Notes: generated by a model from the letters alone, not told the origin. Counted from the first letter of the stretch, positions 45,203 through 57,169 are shown. The stretch: 64,000 bases of DNA from Karstenula rhodostoma CBS 690.94 (GCA_010093485.1 MU001494.1:2759937-2823936); one strand, 5' to 3'. A program made the numbers and translations.

Positions 45203-46779
45203 CTACAAAAACCACCTAAAATCCGGGCTATTCGGGCCCTCCCTCAACTTCTCCGTGCTGACGTCCCTCGCAGTCAGATTGACACCCTGATTCTTGTTCC
45301 TGCGCCTGTTGTCGAAGATCATGTACGTGCCCAGCAGCAGCGCAATGCAGCAGCCCGTGGCGCCGAAGGCCGCCGTCGTCGCAAGCGCAGGGGTGTACTT
45401 GGGCCTGTCCTCGTCGCGGAAGATGTTGGAGGATACAACGCCCATGAGGTTGGCGAGCGGGATGCCGACCGAGGTCAGCGTGACGCGGCGGCCCTCGTGC
45501 GCGATGTTGTTGTTGTACCAGGTAGATAGGAGGACGGAGGGTGCGGAGGTGCCCCAGACCATCATGAAAGCGCCGAAGTAGGCGACGGAGAGGTGGTGGG
45601 GGACGTCGATTGCGGCGAAGATGATGAAGCCGCAGAAGGTGAGGGCGAAGCCCAGCGCGATGAATGGGAAGCGGATGCGCGTGAAGTCCGAGGCGAAGGC
45701 CAGGATGAGGAGGACGGCGGCGCCGACGCAGTTGGGCGCTACGGTTTTTAGGTTGACTTGGACTACGTCGCTCTCGAGTGCGTTGATGATCTGCGGCATG
45801 AAGAGGCCGACGGACTGGAGCGGTACACCGAGGCAGATCTCGATGGCGAGGAAGCCGTAGGTGGAGGGTAGCTTGAAGATCTGGAGGGCGTCTTTCAGCA
45901 CAAATTTCTCGCCTACGATGGCCGAGGAGTCGATCTGGATGCGGGTGAAGGCTAGCTTTCGCTCCTCCTCGGTGAGGAACTTGGCTTCGTATGCGGACTT
46001 GGGAAGCCACCAGTAGGCGAAGCCGGCCACGATAATCGTGGCGGCACCTTCGATGATGAACAGGTAGCGCCAGGCCTCGAGCTTCGAATGCTTGATGTGG
46101 AACACGCCAAAGGCGAGGAGGCCGGAGAAGGCGTTCGCAATGTTGGAGGCGGCATAGAAGAGAGCGAGGCGACGGGCCAGTTCGCCGCGGCGGTAGAAGG
46201 TGGTGAGGTAGTAGATGACCAGTGGGAAGAAAGCGGCTTCCGCCATGCCTACCACGAATCAGTTTCTGCCGTCATGTTTCGTACAGGATTGAAACCGCAC
46301 TCACCCAAAAACCACCGCAAAGCCATCATCCCACTCCAATTCCTCGTCGTCGCACTCAACAATGTCATAGCCCCAAAGCAAGTCATCAAAATCGGCAACA
46401 TGCGATGCGGCCCAATCCTCTTCCCCAGCATCGCAATCGGCGGCGCAAACAGCACATACGGGACGAAGAAAATGCTCAACATGGTGTTATACTGCCCCGG
46501 CTTGAAGTGCAAATCCACATCCATCTTGTTCGTCTTCGCATTGCCCAGGTTGCCCTTGTCCAGCGCATTGAACAGATACATGACGGCGAGCATGGGCAGG
46601 ATGCGGATGTCGAATTTGAACGCGAGTCTCTTCTCGTGCTCGAAGGTGGGGAGGTGCTCCGTCTGACCTTCGAGTGGGACTGGGTTGTTGCCATCGGAGG
46701 AGGATTTTGAGGCGGTCACTTCGAGGCCGTTTTTTGCGTCGAGCTGGTCGTGCTCGGTTCCGAGGGTGTTGGACGCCAT
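45203..46779 (-). CDS. MFS transporter, anion:cation symporter family (Dal5/allantoate-permease-like)
   Basis: Exons 46305-46779 and 45203-46248 (56-bp intron, GTGAGT..GTAG, phase 1) give 506 residues with about 12 membrane helices. Marks of the family are KFDIRILPMLAVMYLFNALDKGNLGNAKT in helix 1 (first half), RWFLGMAEAAFFPLVIYYLTTFYRR across the intron, EAWRYLFIIEGAAT and FLTEEERKLAFTRI in the central loop. Relatives import allantoate, nicotinate, pantothenate, biotin or other organic acids with protons at the plasma membrane; the substrate here is not predictable. The N-terminal 50 residues are polar and cytosolic. A long upstream region precedes it. Confidence 0.92.
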
Positions 46780-48419
46780 GCTGGGCGGGCGCGCAGAGCA
46801 GGCGTTGAGCTAACGGGTGAGGCGCTGCTAAGATGGGCGATGGCGCAGGCAGAGTCGACGCGCGGTGAGAAGCCTAAAAGCGACTCTGAGCCAAGGCGTG
46901 CTGGTGGCGTTCGACAGCGATGTCGTCCGGTAGTGCTTCCCGAAGATGGGACAGAAAGTTGGTGTTGCGGTCGCGCAGACAAAGATTCGACGAGGGGGCC
47001 TTTGTATAGGCCGAGTTGCGCCCACGTTACAATGTAACGTTCTATCATCAAGCTTCTAGCCACCAGGAGGAACACTCGTGCTGGCGTTGCAGGCCTAAGA
47101 CGACGGGCCAGGACACCCGTTGACCAGGCAAAGCCGACGTGCAACCCTGCTTTTCGGCACCGTGATAGGACGCCGTCCAATCCGCCTGACATGCTGGCGA
47201 GCGGTGAATTACGTGTGCCATCTGTGAGTGGTCCGTCGGCGCCTGCGGTGAGAGGATCGACGCCACCCTTGTCGGTATGATAAGGACGGGGAAGGAAGCC
47301 CTCATTGTTCGGCACGCTCAATCAAGTAGCCCGGACGGTGCGTGACAGCGGCTGTGGAAGCAGACGCTCGTGTCTCTTACTCGCAAGTGCAGCAGAAGCG
47401 TAGTATTATTGTTTGTTGGCTCCTTCCTGAACCGACGCTGAGGTTGCCGCGGTCCCCCGCAATCCCCGCGTTTCGGCCACGAATGGGGCCCGCCAAGCTC
47501 CGCGAAAGAAGGGATGGATAACTTCACTGTGGCACGCTTCGAACATGTCTTACCAGAAGAATAGGCGGGCATCTAGGGACCCGTCCGCTCGTACAGTACA
47601 TCTTCCAGAACATCTCAGTCCTGAAGACACACACAAGACACACACACAACATGAACCCACCGCACCGCCCACGACTTCCCGCACGTAGCCCCTATCGCCA
47701 CCTCAGCTCAGCTCTGCCTGGGCGTAAGCGAGCATACTCCAATCAGCCGAGCTGGTTCTTGGCAAGTGCTTGATATCGCCAGCCCAGGCCTTCGACTGCC
47801 TCACTGACTGCCCCGTACATCCGAGTCTTCGTTTGCATGGTCGATGCCTGCCCATGCTGTATGGCACGTAGTCTAAACGACTGGCGGCGCCGGATCCAGC
47901 CTTATCTCTCGTGCTCCGACATCGTATCTTTATCTGTGTGTCTGTGTCGGCTATCAGAGGGTACCTGCACGCTGGTGTAACGGCTCCACAGATAGAGTGC
48001 CAGATAGATAGACGCCGAGGCATGCAAGGATCGCTGCGACCACGCGCGACGAACCTTATCTGATCGCTCTGGGCGAGGTCACGTCGCTTGATGCGCGGCA
48101 TTGCAACTGTCGAACAGAAGCGAAAGTACCGAATACTTCAAATTTCGCGACTTGTCCCACCATCATGTGGGAAGCGCATGCTACTCAGGACCTGCCAGCC
48201 TGCAACAGCAGTCGCTGCTGGCTTATCCAATACCAATAATGGAGCTAATTCTAAAAGGTGCCGCAGCGTCCAAATCTAACTTGCGAAAGGAAGCAAACGC
48301 CAGTGGGGTATCCCGTCCTTGCCAGGCTTTTCGCTGAAACGCCTTGCCTGTGAACAAACTAGAAATCTTGAAATTCGAACAAACAAAATAGACGAATAGT
48401 GATACATGGCACGACGACC
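46780..48419. other. Upstream region of the MFS gene
   Basis: 1.64 kb without a supported gene. Several open frames below 210 codons overlap each other in different frames and show no family features. Confidence 0.45.
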
Positions 48420-50093
48420 TCACTCCTGTATAGCCTCCTTACCCTTTGACGAAGTATGCAGGAGGTTCGGCCGCCACTTGGTGACATTCGATACATTGAA
48501 GTGCAGTGGCTCCTTGGTGCCCTTCTCGCGGACGGGCATCTTCCGCTTCGAGCGGCCAGAAACGTACATGGGCGATGGCGCATGGCCTGCGCCATTGGCC
48601 CCAGGCATCGACTGCTTCGACCTGAGCTTGGGCTTCTTGTCGCGATGCTCGTCATCTTCGGTGCCTTCGTAGCTCGTTTCTTCAGTCGAGAAGCTGCGCA
48701 GGCTGCTGCGCTCGGAGGAGTAGTGGCTTGAGTGCGTCCGCACGCGTTCGATAGGGCTCAGCAACGAGGCGGAATCGGCAAGGACATCCAGTTTCGAGGG
48801 CGCCCTATCCGCCATCGAGTGAGTTCGAGATGAATAGGTAGGTGGAGGGTCCTGGTAATCGTACATTATCTCCGAATCGAGGCTCTTGTATTTTGCGTTG
48901 CCGTCCAACTCTTCATCGTGCTTCCAGCAGGAGTCATCTGCGCCAAGGATCGCTGGTAAGAAGCGGATCTCGTTCCACGTCACGTCCTCGAACTGCAGGG
49001 TAATGTACAGTACGTCGCCTTGCATCTTGTCGTGTGCGATGCAGTGATCCTCGAGGAACGGGTAGTCCCATACGCTACGGTGGGTGAGGTCTGAGGGAAG
49101 GAGCGCAAGCGCCATGCGCCCGAAAGGCTCGTCAGCAGGGCGATGAGCTGTCAGCGGCATCCACGGTCGACCACGTAGAATGCCTTTGAATGTTGTCTCG
49201 ATACAGTTCGCAAAGCAGGAACTGTCTTGGCTGGGGAAGTTCATGTTCTGCTGGAGCTTGCGCGTAGCACAGCGCTTGTAGCCGTTGCTGTCTGGATCGT
49301 AGGCAAACTTTTGACTTTTGCGCGGAACAAAAACGACTCGCGCGCTCCAGGAGAGTGGATACTTCTTGTCGTTGCGGATAGGAAGTTGGCCCAGTAAGGG
49401 TTGTGATTGCATGAGCAGCGGTAATGGAGGCACAGGAGGCACCGATTGGGGTGATGAGAGCAAAGGTTTTGGGGTTGCTGCTCCTGGTGTCGGTTCTCTG
49501 GAGGTCCCGTTGTTCAGTTCCATGCGGTCCATTCTGTTCTCAAGTTCCATGGTGACATCGTCTACCAAGGTCAACCGCTCTTGCAAGGCCTTCATCTGGT
49601 CATTGAACTCCTGCGTCTTGTCCACGACTGCCTCGACCTTGTCATCCATGTGCACTTTCAGATGCTGCATGTTGGTGTACAGGCGCGCTTCGATGCCCTT
49701 GTAGGTGCGGAAATGCTCTTCTCTCGCCATTCGCTCCTTGAAGAGCTCCTGCTTAAGGTGATGCTCCAGGTGCTCGTGCTTCTTGACTTGCTCCCGCAAA
49801 CGCCTCAGTTCGGCTACGATGACATGGTGCTGCTCTGCCATGGCGGTGGAGACGGGTTCCGGCTCGTGATGCCAGGCCTGGTGGCCGCAGCCGCATTGCG
49901 AGCGTATTAGCGAATCCGGAAAGAAGCTACGGCACGAGCATCGTTCTCGCGCAGCGCCGAGGGTTGCAGCGGGTACAACGAAACAGCATTCTCCACGGGG
50001 CAGCTGCGTGTCGTGGGCACGGGGAATGCGCGGGTCATCCCTCGTTGCGGGCTTCACAGGCACGAGGTAGTTGTGGTGGTTGTTATTGAACAT
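48420..50093 (-). CDS. Coiled-coil hypothetical protein with Cys/His cluster
   Basis: One uninterrupted open frame of 557 residues. Residues 35-75 contain a Cys/His cluster (CCFVVPA..CSCRSFFPDS..CGCGHQAWHH) that could bind zinc. Residues 85-195 form a charged coiled coil (LRRLREQVKKHEHLEHHLKQELF, KVEAVVDKTQEFNDQMKALQERL). A Pro-rich linker follows, then a folded-looking stretch with WSARVVFVPRKSQKFAYDPDS, KRCATRKLQQNM and HRSVWDYPFLEDHC, and a Ser/Lys-rich tail. The CGCGH..H pattern recurs in uncharacterised ascomycete proteins, but I know no function. It is divergent from the HET gene across 2.9 kb. Confidence 0.75.
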   Translation of the reverse strand: MFNNNHHNYLVPVKPATRDDPRIPRAHDTQLPRGECCFVVPAATLGAARERCSCRSFFPDSLIRSQCGCGHQAWHHEPEPVSTAMAEQHHVIVAELRRLREQVKKHEHLEHHLKQELFKERMAREEHFRTYKGIEARLYTNMQHLKVHMDDKVEAVVDKTQEFNDQMKALQERLTLVDDVTMELENRMDRMELNNGTSREPTPGAATPKPLLSSPQSVPPVPPLPLLMQSQPLLGQLPIRNDKKYPLSWSARVVFVPRKSQKFAYDPDSNGYKRCATRKLQQNMNFPSQDSSCFANCIETTFKGILRGRPWMPLTAHRPADEPFGRMALALLPSDLTHRSVWDYPFLEDHCIAHDKMQGDVLYITLQFEDVTWNEIRFLPAILGADDSCWKHDEELDGNAKYKSLDSEIMYDYQDPPPTYSSRTHSMADRAPSKLDVLADSASLLSPIERVRTHSSHYSSERSSLRSFSTEETSYEGTEDDEHRDKKPKLRSKQSMPGANGAGHAPSPMYVSGRSKRKMPVREKGTKEPLHFNVSNVTKWRPNLLHTSSKGKEAIQE

Positions 50094-52958
50094 CAGGGGA
50101 GGGCCTGGTCACGCGGGCGCGGTGTGCTTTTTGCAGGGGAAGCGGGCAGTTCATGGAAGGCCCTCGAGATGGGGTCGAAAAGGAATCAAAAGAAGGGCTG
50201 GACCAGTTGACGCAGGCCGGCCAAGAAGCTACCCGATGGTGTCAGCGGGGGCTCGGTGAGGGATTTATATGGGCGGATAAGAAGGCGTAGGCTCAGGGCT
50301 GGCGTACGAGATAAGAGAGGGCTTCACGACCACGGCGGCGGTGCGCGCGGGAGCATCCGAAGGCGGCAGGGCAGCGCGGCCGTCGCACGGCCAAAAGGAG
50401 AGGGTGGGTTTGTGTGCAACCGTGGGCGCAGCGAGGGTTGTGGAGGAAAAGGGCAAGAGGGAGTGCGGAGCGGCGGCGGGTGGGCTGCGATGGGTCGTTT
50501 TTAGTGCAGACTAGCCCCCGGCGCCCGCGCGCGCTGGGGTGGGGACGGGGGAGACTCCAGACTCCAGACGTGCGCTGCCGTGGCCGTGGACGCTGGCGGG
50601 TCTGGGTTTGAGGTGCTGAACAGACAGGCAGGCCCGTGGATGGCCAAGGCCGATAAGGGCGTGGGGAGGAAGGCGCCCGCTGCTGATTTGGCAAGCGCGC
50701 TGCTGCCGGCGCAGGGAAGCCGCGACCGGCACTGCAACAGGGAGCACTGCACTGCACCGCACCGCACCGCACTGCAGCGCAGCCGCACGTCGCTCACGCC
50801 CATACAGAGTATCTGGCGTCTCTGCTGCTTGTTGGGCTGGCGACATTCTCACCAGCGCTGCCGCCATGGCACGATTGCACGATTGCACGATTGCACGACA
50901 CCTTCCCAGAGCCCTCTCCGCCGCCACCGCCTGCGCGACCCCACTCCGCGCGCTTCCCCGACGCGCCTGCCCTTCTCTCGACACCATCTTCGCTGTCATA
51001 CCATGTACACAACAACAGTATGCAGCCCGGCGTGCCCGGCGCGTCCACCGCTGCTCGCTGCTCGCTGCTCCACGTGCTGAGACGCCATCATGGGCTGGCA
51101 AAAGCACCCTGTTCACCGCTGCTGCTGCTTATCTACACCCGCAGTCCTGGGCGGTGCGCATCCTTATCGCTCTCAAAGGGTGATTGTCCCTATGCGCCCC
51201 CACACGGCTCCCGCGCAGCCCCATTGGCGTCCACGCCCCTTCGCAAACACCACCACAACGCCGCACGCAGTCGCCCCAGACGGAACAGGATACGCACAAC
51301 CGCCCGCGACAGGGCACACCCCGGAGCCGCCTCCGCCCTGCCTGACTCTCTGAGCAACTGTGTCCATCTGCAGCTCGAGACCGCGCTCGAGAGCAGCACT
51401 TCGGGACGTGTGCCGCGCGCTCGCCGTCGGCCATGTGAGCGGTCGCGAACAGCAACGTAGCATCGCAAACCAGCACATGCCGTCACCTTCCCGGTCATAG
51501 ACGGTGCTCATGGCAATCGCTGCACGCTTCCATGCACGAAAACTAAACCGCGCTGGCCAGAGGCATGTGAAACGACAAGCATACCCTCCAAATCGAGTCG
51601 CTTGTCAACGTGCCTGCGAAAACTTCTCCAAATTACCTCTTCAACCCAATGTTGAGGCCAGCAGCAGGCGCCACAACGACAGCCTTCCGCATGCGTTCGG
51701 CGCCCATGTCTTGTTCTTGAGAGATGGGTTGCGCAACGTAACCACATCCCGCGTTTTGTAAGACGCATTACACTCACCACACTTTAGCCAGGAACGGATC
51801 CATTTGCCACCACGCCAATCAGGCACTTTCTAAACAGTATACACTAATCACCTCCAGGAACCGGACATCCGCCACACCCTGCCACGCGCCATCTCCGTTC
51901 TCGCTGCCATGTTGTTCCTGGACCAGTCTCTAGTCATCCGTTGAATAATCCATCGCGTGGTTGTAGTAGCCAGCGACGCTCATCCGTCTTCAACATTGTT
52001 TTGAACTTTACCACGAATACTCCTTACGGCTAAGGCTCGATGGATCTGTAGCGCTATCCGTGCGCGCCCTATCTGTGGCGCCTTCGAAGTCGAAAGTGGT
52101 TCTTTGTCCTTTCCTTCCATCTGCCTAAAGAGGCCTAGCCTTATCCCCCAATTTGCGACGTCGCTGGCGATTCTTTCCTCGAAGGCCCCTCTGCATCTGC
52201 GGAATTCCCAAATCGCTGCTATCTATGTTGCCTTCCGCTGCATTGATATGCCACGCGCTTGCGCTCTCTAATTACTCCACTCCACGTCTTAATCTATTCA
52301 GTCCGATCACATGTCACAGTTTCATCAAGTCCGTCGCACCTAGTCCTCAGCATGTGCGTAGCTTTACCACTCCGCTTAGTCCGAGATGTGGAAGATATCG
52401 ACGTAATCGAGGGTCAATCTCTCGACATCCGTGCCGTTTGGACACTCCTGAGCATTGGCAATCCACCGTCACGTAGACGAGAGCAGGTCCTCGAGATCTG
52501 TGCCGCATACCTGCGATGAACGTATGTCTCCCAAGGCGGATGCGTGCAGCAACCCACCTTACCATCCAGCGATGCGATGATCCAATCAGGAGAGGTGGAC
52601 CAGTCACTTGAAAACAGTTTGTTGTTGTCTCTGTTCCTGTGCTTTATGTTGGAATTCGTTTTCGTGCTACACTGGAACAGTACCTGTGTCGTCGAGGTTG
52701 GCAGGCTGAAGCGACAGACGGTGGCACAGCGACGCCCGACCTCGTATTGCGCCACACTCGCCATGTGGTTAACTGTTGAAAATATGTTTGAATCCCCATC
52801 AACCTCCATACGATTCATCGGTATCGATGCCGTGTCCTGTCGACAGCGACCAATATTGGAGCGATGCGCGATAAATTTCCTCAAGTTTCTGCTGTCGACC
52901 CAACTTCTAGCACTCGAGCCAGCAGATCACTCTTAGTTGACTTTCTCTAGGCTGCAAG
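50094..52958. other. 2.9-kb divergent intergenic region with simple repeats
   Basis: GC-rich first half with open frames on all six frames, a composition effect, so none is called. It includes short tandem runs: CACCGC/ACTGC near 50745-50775 and GCACGATT at 50869-50898. The second half is less GC-rich, and a pyrimidine-rich CTTTCTCTAG just before the HET ATG could be a 5' UTR intron acceptor. Confidence 0.45.
50869..50898 (+). repeat. GCACGATT tandem repeat, nearly four units
   Basis: About 3.7 perfect 8-bp units in the intergenic region. Confidence 0.9.
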
Positions 52959-55193
52959 ATGCCGTCGCCAGAGAGGAGAGGGTTTGAGCCCGTCATCGAA
53001 AGATATGGCCCGCCGTTGCCGAGCCTGCTTCAGCGACGCAGACACGCCTTCACTAGCCTTCCGGATGGTGTCATGAGTCTCCGTGTGGGCTCACCAGCGA
53101 CTGATCAGTTCTATATGTCGAGCCACCAGCCCTTTGAGTATTATCCTATACCAGGACCAGGCTACATCCGGCTTCTTCACCTGCATCCTGATTCCGACAA
53201 TCCTGCTGAACTGAGAGGCTGTCTCAAATTCCATAAACTCAGCGAGCCTTCCATGTATGAGGCCATCTCGTATGCCTGGGGCGAGTTTCCGAAGTTCAAT
53301 CAAGTCATTGTTTTGGATGGAAAGGTTCTGAAAATCACAGACAACCTATATGCCGCCCTCATGGCCTTTTGCAGACCTGACCGCGTTAGGGTGCTATGGG
53401 CAGACGCCATATGTATCAATCAAGCAGACACCACCGAGAAGGCTCAACAGGTCGCGCTCATGGCTGAGATCTACAGCAAGGCAAGATCGGTCCAGGTCTG
53501 GCTTACATTGTACTCTGAAGCAGCCGCGACCGCGATGGAGTATCTTAAAGATCTCTCGTCAAGAGCAGATACTTTCGGCATCAACAAAGATGTGGGTCAC
53601 CCTAGGGTTGTGGAAGGTTTCCCCCATGTCGACATAACAAGGAGTGAAGCAGATAAACTGATCAACGATGCAATCAAACACTATGCGGATTTCCTACTAT
53701 ATCGCTCTTGGTTCAACAGGGTGTGGGTTGTTCAAGAAGTTGCTTTAGCGACGGATCTTTTCGTCTCATGCGGTCATTCAACGCTGACCTGGACTGAATT
53801 GGCGCGCGCGTTGGAAGTACTACGTGGTGTGTACAGGAAAATGTCAAACAAGGAAGATAGATCACGCATGGAAGGGCTCAAAGCAGCCTGGGAGCTTGTA
53901 AAGCATAGAGACGAATGGAGGATGCTGGATAAGCACCTTGGTCAAAACCACCATTTCTCGACAAACACGGTCGGGGAGCAGATGAGGAACAAGGCCTGTT
54001 CCGACGATCGCGATAGGGTGTACGCGATGCTTTCCATGACCAAGTCTCCCTATGGAGGAATGGTACCTGACTACACGAAAACGGTGGCTGAAGCCTATAC
54101 TGAGTTTACGAAAAGATATTCACCAAACACGCAGATCTACTGGGCGGGCCTGGCTCGAAGGCAGCTTCCGACTAAGGAAGATGCCGTGGATACTTCGAAC
54201 GACGCGGTACCCGCTCCTGAAGACGGCGAACAAACTCCACTCGATGTCACAGATCGTGACTACCTTCCTTCATGGGTCCCGGAGTTTCGTCCCGCAAGGA
54301 ATCTCGCATGGGCAGCGCCCTTCACAGGATCCTACGCCACCGCAACAGCAGCCCCATTCTTCTTTTTCTCGCATCCCATGATCAACAACGTCATGTTCGC
54401 CTCCGGATTAATCATCGACATGATCGAACACACAAACTGTACCTTGACCATGACAGCGCCACACTACTTCGAACACCCGGCCTTCTTCTTCCCGCTCATC
54501 GACTACCTGACCAGCCTCCTCGACAGCTCGCCCCCTTCCTCCCACACCACCCTCGACCCTTTTCCAATCCAACTTGCCAAAACCCTCACCTCGGGCATCG
54601 GCGACTGCCCGCACGCGGAGTCCCTCTTCGCAAGATACGCCTTCCTCGACCAGCTAGCCGACCGCGGTCTCACCCCCGGCTCTCTCCCCTGGCTAACCGC
54701 CATCTGGGCCGCCTTCTCCGCGCACTGTCTCGCCCCCACCGGCGAGCTCTACCAGCGTATCCTGCTCCACGCCATCACCGGCGAGAGCACGCACCTCATC
54801 ATCGCCACTGCCGACGCCGATGCGCTCTCTCCCGACGCAAAGCTCGCATACGCCTTGCTGAACTACCTCGCCAACATCCTCATCTCGAACCGCCTGTTCG
54901 TCACGTACGGTGGGCGCCTCGGGCTTGCGCCGGGCATCGCCAGGCCGGGGGATATGCTTGCCATCATCAACGGGTGCCACATGCCGTACGTGGTGCGCAG
55001 CGTGAAGGAGGCGGTGCATGAGGAGGGCGCTGTGGAGTGGGCGCTGCAGGTGGTGGGGCCGTGCTACCTGCATGGTGTTATGCGGGGGGAGATTTTTGCG
55101 CAGAGGGGGGAGGAGATATGGGAGGGGTTAAGGTGGACGAGGTATGAGGGGGATGCGGCGGATAGTTTGGTGGGGTGGTTGAAGTTGGTTTAG
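52959..55193 (+). CDS. HET-domain protein (heterokaryon incompatibility family), intact
   Basis: A single-exon frame of 744 residues. The HET domain spans roughly residues 105-255: YEAISYAWGEFPKFN, ITDNLYAALMAF, VRVLWADAICINQADTTEKAQQVALMAEIYSKA (first part) and SWFNRVWVVQEVALATDLFVSCG, the normal order of family boxes. The rest is C-terminal sequence with DRVYAMLSMT and YLPSWVPEF, usual in this family. HET proteins mediate allorecognition and programmed cell death on hyphal fusion; many paralogues have unknown roles. No NACHT or repeat domain is attached. GC content rises strongly over the last 700 bases, but the frame stays open and conserved. Confidence 0.92.
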   Translation: MPSPERRGFEPVIERYGPPLPSLLQRRRHAFTSLPDGVMSLRVGSPATDQFYMSSHQPFEYYPIPGPGYIRLLHLHPDSDNPAELRGCLKFHKLSEPSMYEAISYAWGEFPKFNQVIVLDGKVLKITDNLYAALMAFCRPDRVRVLWADAICINQADTTEKAQQVALMAEIYSKARSVQVWLTLYSEAAATAMEYLKDLSSRADTFGINKDVGHPRVVEGFPHVDITRSEADKLINDAIKHYADFLLYRSWFNRVWVVQEVALATDLFVSCGHSTLTWTELARALEVLRGVYRKMSNKEDRSRMEGLKAAWELVKHRDEWRMLDKHLGQNHHFSTNTVGEQMRNKACSDDRDRVYAMLSMTKSPYGGMVPDYTKTVAEAYTEFTKRYSPNTQIYWAGLARRQLPTKEDAVDTSNDAVPAPEDGEQTPLDVTDRDYLPSWVPEFRPARNLAWAAPFTGSYATATAAPFFFFSHPMINNVMFASGLIIDMIEHTNCTLTMTAPHYFEHPAFFFPLIDYLTSLLDSSPPSSHTTLDPFPIQLAKTLTSGIGDCPHAESLFARYAFLDQLADRGLTPGSLPWLTAIWAAFSAHCLAPTGELYQRILLHAITGESTHLIIATADADALSPDAKLAYALLNYLANILISNRLFVTYGGRLGLAPGIARPGDMLAIINGCHMPYVVRSVKEAVHEEGAVEWALQVVGPCYLHGVMRGEIFAQRGEEIWEGLRWTRYEGDAADSLVGWLKLV

Positions 55194-55562
55194 GAGGGAG
55201 GGGAGAGGCAGCCACTTGTGCTGGGTGAAGGCATGGGACAGGTGTGTGTTTGGCGAAGTGTCGCATCTTGTTCATTGGTATCGATGTCATTAGAACCGTC
55301 GTAGTCATATAACATTTCCACAATTTTTTACTACATCCAATGTCTTCGCGAGGGTCGGCAACTTGTGTACACCTCTCGCATCCACCGAATCAATGTCTTC
55401 GAAGTCAGCTTACTCATACCACCTAAACAGGCCCTATCCAATTCATTTCAAAAGCAGCTTCGCTAGTAAGCTTGGTCGATCCCATACATATCCATCCCGC
55501 CACCCCCATCTCCACCTCGCAAGCAATCTCTCCATCTCACCACCACCACCACCCCCTCAGCC
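55194..55562. other. Intergenic region
   Basis: 369 bp between the HET gene and the DUF924 gene, both plus strand; a pyrimidine/CA-rich leader precedes the DUF924 ATG. Confidence 0.5.
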
Positions 55563-56531
55563 ATGTCCATCACAACCCCCTTCCCCCCCACAGTAACAGC
55601 CCTCATAACCCCCACCCTCCTCACCTCGCTCTTCACCCTCGAAATCCCCTGGCCCAAGTCCACCCCGCCAACCGCTCCCCAATGGTCCGCCCCCCACTCC
55701 TCCCCCGCAGCCTACAAACCCCTCTGCTGGCCCGCCCTCCTCGCCCTCTCTACAATCCCCCTCCCCGCCACAAAAACCCTCAACTGGTTCACCCTCCTCC
55801 CTGCGCCCACGGACCCCGCCTTCCCCATCCAAGCAGTCGGCTTAACCATCCTACTCGACCAAGCCCCCCGGCACCTCTGCACACATGCCCACGAACGCTG
55901 GCGCAACGCCTTCTTCGACCCGCTAGCCCTATCTCTCACCCTCGCGCTGCGCAAACTACCCGCCTCGTCAAGCATCCACGACCGGCCCCGCTGGCAGCAA
56001 CAAGGCTGGTCCATGCCGCACTTCCAAGCCCTCTCCAACTTCCTCGCCGCGCCCCTCGCCCACGCCGAACTCCTCGCCGTCCACACCGCCCTCCTCCTCC
56101 CCGAGGTCGCGGCCCGCAGGCGCCTGCTCGAAACGTACTACGCCGTCCGCGATTCCTGGCACGGCACTGCACTCGCGACTTCCGCTACTGCCACTGCTGA
56201 GTTTGCGCGTCTGTTTGCGGCTGCCGTGCCCGCGGTGGAGGTCGCGGATACGGCGTTCTGGTGGTGTCGCGTGCTCGAGGCGCATACGCCTATTCTCCGT
56301 GCGTTCGGCCGGTATCCGTACCGCAACCGCGCGATGGGGCGGGTGTCGACGCCTGCGGAGGTGCTGTTTTTGGAGCAGACGGGGGACTTTGGGGTGGGCG
56401 TTGGGGAGGGGGATGCGGAGGGGGTTAGGCGGGATGTGGAGGGGGGTGTGTGGACGGCGTTGGGGGACGGGGAGGGGGAGGGGCTGGGGTGGAAGGTGAA
56501 GATGGGGAAGGGGAGGGAGGGCGCTGTGTGA
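55563..56531 (+). CDS. DUF924-family protein
   Basis: Single exon, 322 residues. Two family boxes are clear: QAVGLTILLDQAPRHL (usual form Q..I.LDQFPR) and ILRAFGRYPYRNRAMGRVSTPAEVLFLEQ (usual form RFGR.PHRN..LGR.S..EE..FL). DUF924 proteins are all-helical, TPR-like and widespread in bacteria and fungi; no activity is established. The frame has strong C-rich codon bias in the first half and a G-rich end, but stays open. The C-terminal 60 residues (Gly/Glu-rich) are not part of the domain. A change in the typical LDQFPR to LDQAPR is visible. Confidence 0.85.
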   Translation: MSITTPFPPTVTALITPTLLTSLFTLEIPWPKSTPPTAPQWSAPHSSPAAYKPLCWPALLALSTIPLPATKTLNWFTLLPAPTDPAFPIQAVGLTILLDQAPRHLCTHAHERWRNAFFDPLALSLTLALRKLPASSSIHDRPRWQQQGWSMPHFQALSNFLAAPLAHAELLAVHTALLLPEVAARRRLLETYYAVRDSWHGTALATSATATAEFARLFAAAVPAVEVADTAFWWCRVLEAHTPILRAFGRYPYRNRAMGRVSTPAEVLFLEQTGDFGVGVGEGDAEGVRRDVEGGVWTALGDGEGEGLGWKVKMGKGREGAV

Positions 56532-57169
56532 TAGGTAGGATAGAGATGTTGATTTGAAAGGTTGAAAAGACGCGGGTTCGAACTCGCGCGCCGTCCCGTC
56601 TAGTCCAAAAAGTCAAAAACTAAAAGCCACTTCGAAGCCCGGCTCAAAGAACCCAGATGTGGAGTTTTTGTTTGATTCGGTGAAAGTAATTGGAATGGGA
56701 AAGGTTATATAGGGGATAGAATTGGGCGAGTGAGGGTGAGGGACGTGGTGGGTGAGGTGAGGTGAAGTGAATGGCACCGTCGCGCTTCACTTCCTCGTAG
56801 AGACTCTTCGGTCTAGCGACCCTCGCATCTTAAATGTATGTTGGATGTTGTTCAGATGGCGAGTGGGAAGATAGCATAATCGCAAACGAGGATTACCGTC
56901 TACGTGCAAAGAAGTATGCATTCTTTCTTGTATGACTAGATATAGTGAAAGGTTTCCTGGCAGACATCCACGACAAACCGACCCTACACCACCCGTGTCC
57001 AAACCCATCCCAACAACCCGATTTCTCGGCGGATGGACCTTGGCCGGCGATCCAGACTCAGACTCACGCTCCGTACCCGCCCAGCTAATCAATACAAGCC
57101 TCACTCTTCTCCATCGACTCCACCATCCACAGCCCCAACCACCACAGCCCCAACCACCACGACGTCAAC
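56532..57169. other. Intergenic region
   Basis: 638 bp. A near-perfect palindrome around GTTCGAAC lies at about 56568-56585 and resembles an isolated Pol III B box, but no tRNA can be folded around it. No gene is supported. Confidence 0.45.

Noticed and set aside
50256..51500. Many overlapping open frames of 60-200 codons on both strands
   Set aside because: GC-rich DNA is open in all frames here; none has an initiator context, splice pattern or family motif.
54272..55021. 249-codon frame inside the HET gene region
   Set aside because: Overlaps the intact HET frame in another frame and is Arg/Pro/His-rich low-complexity sequence.
56560..56600. B-box-like GGTTCGAACTC suggesting a tRNA
   Set aside because: It is part of a short palindrome; no A box or cloverleaf can be drawn on either strand.
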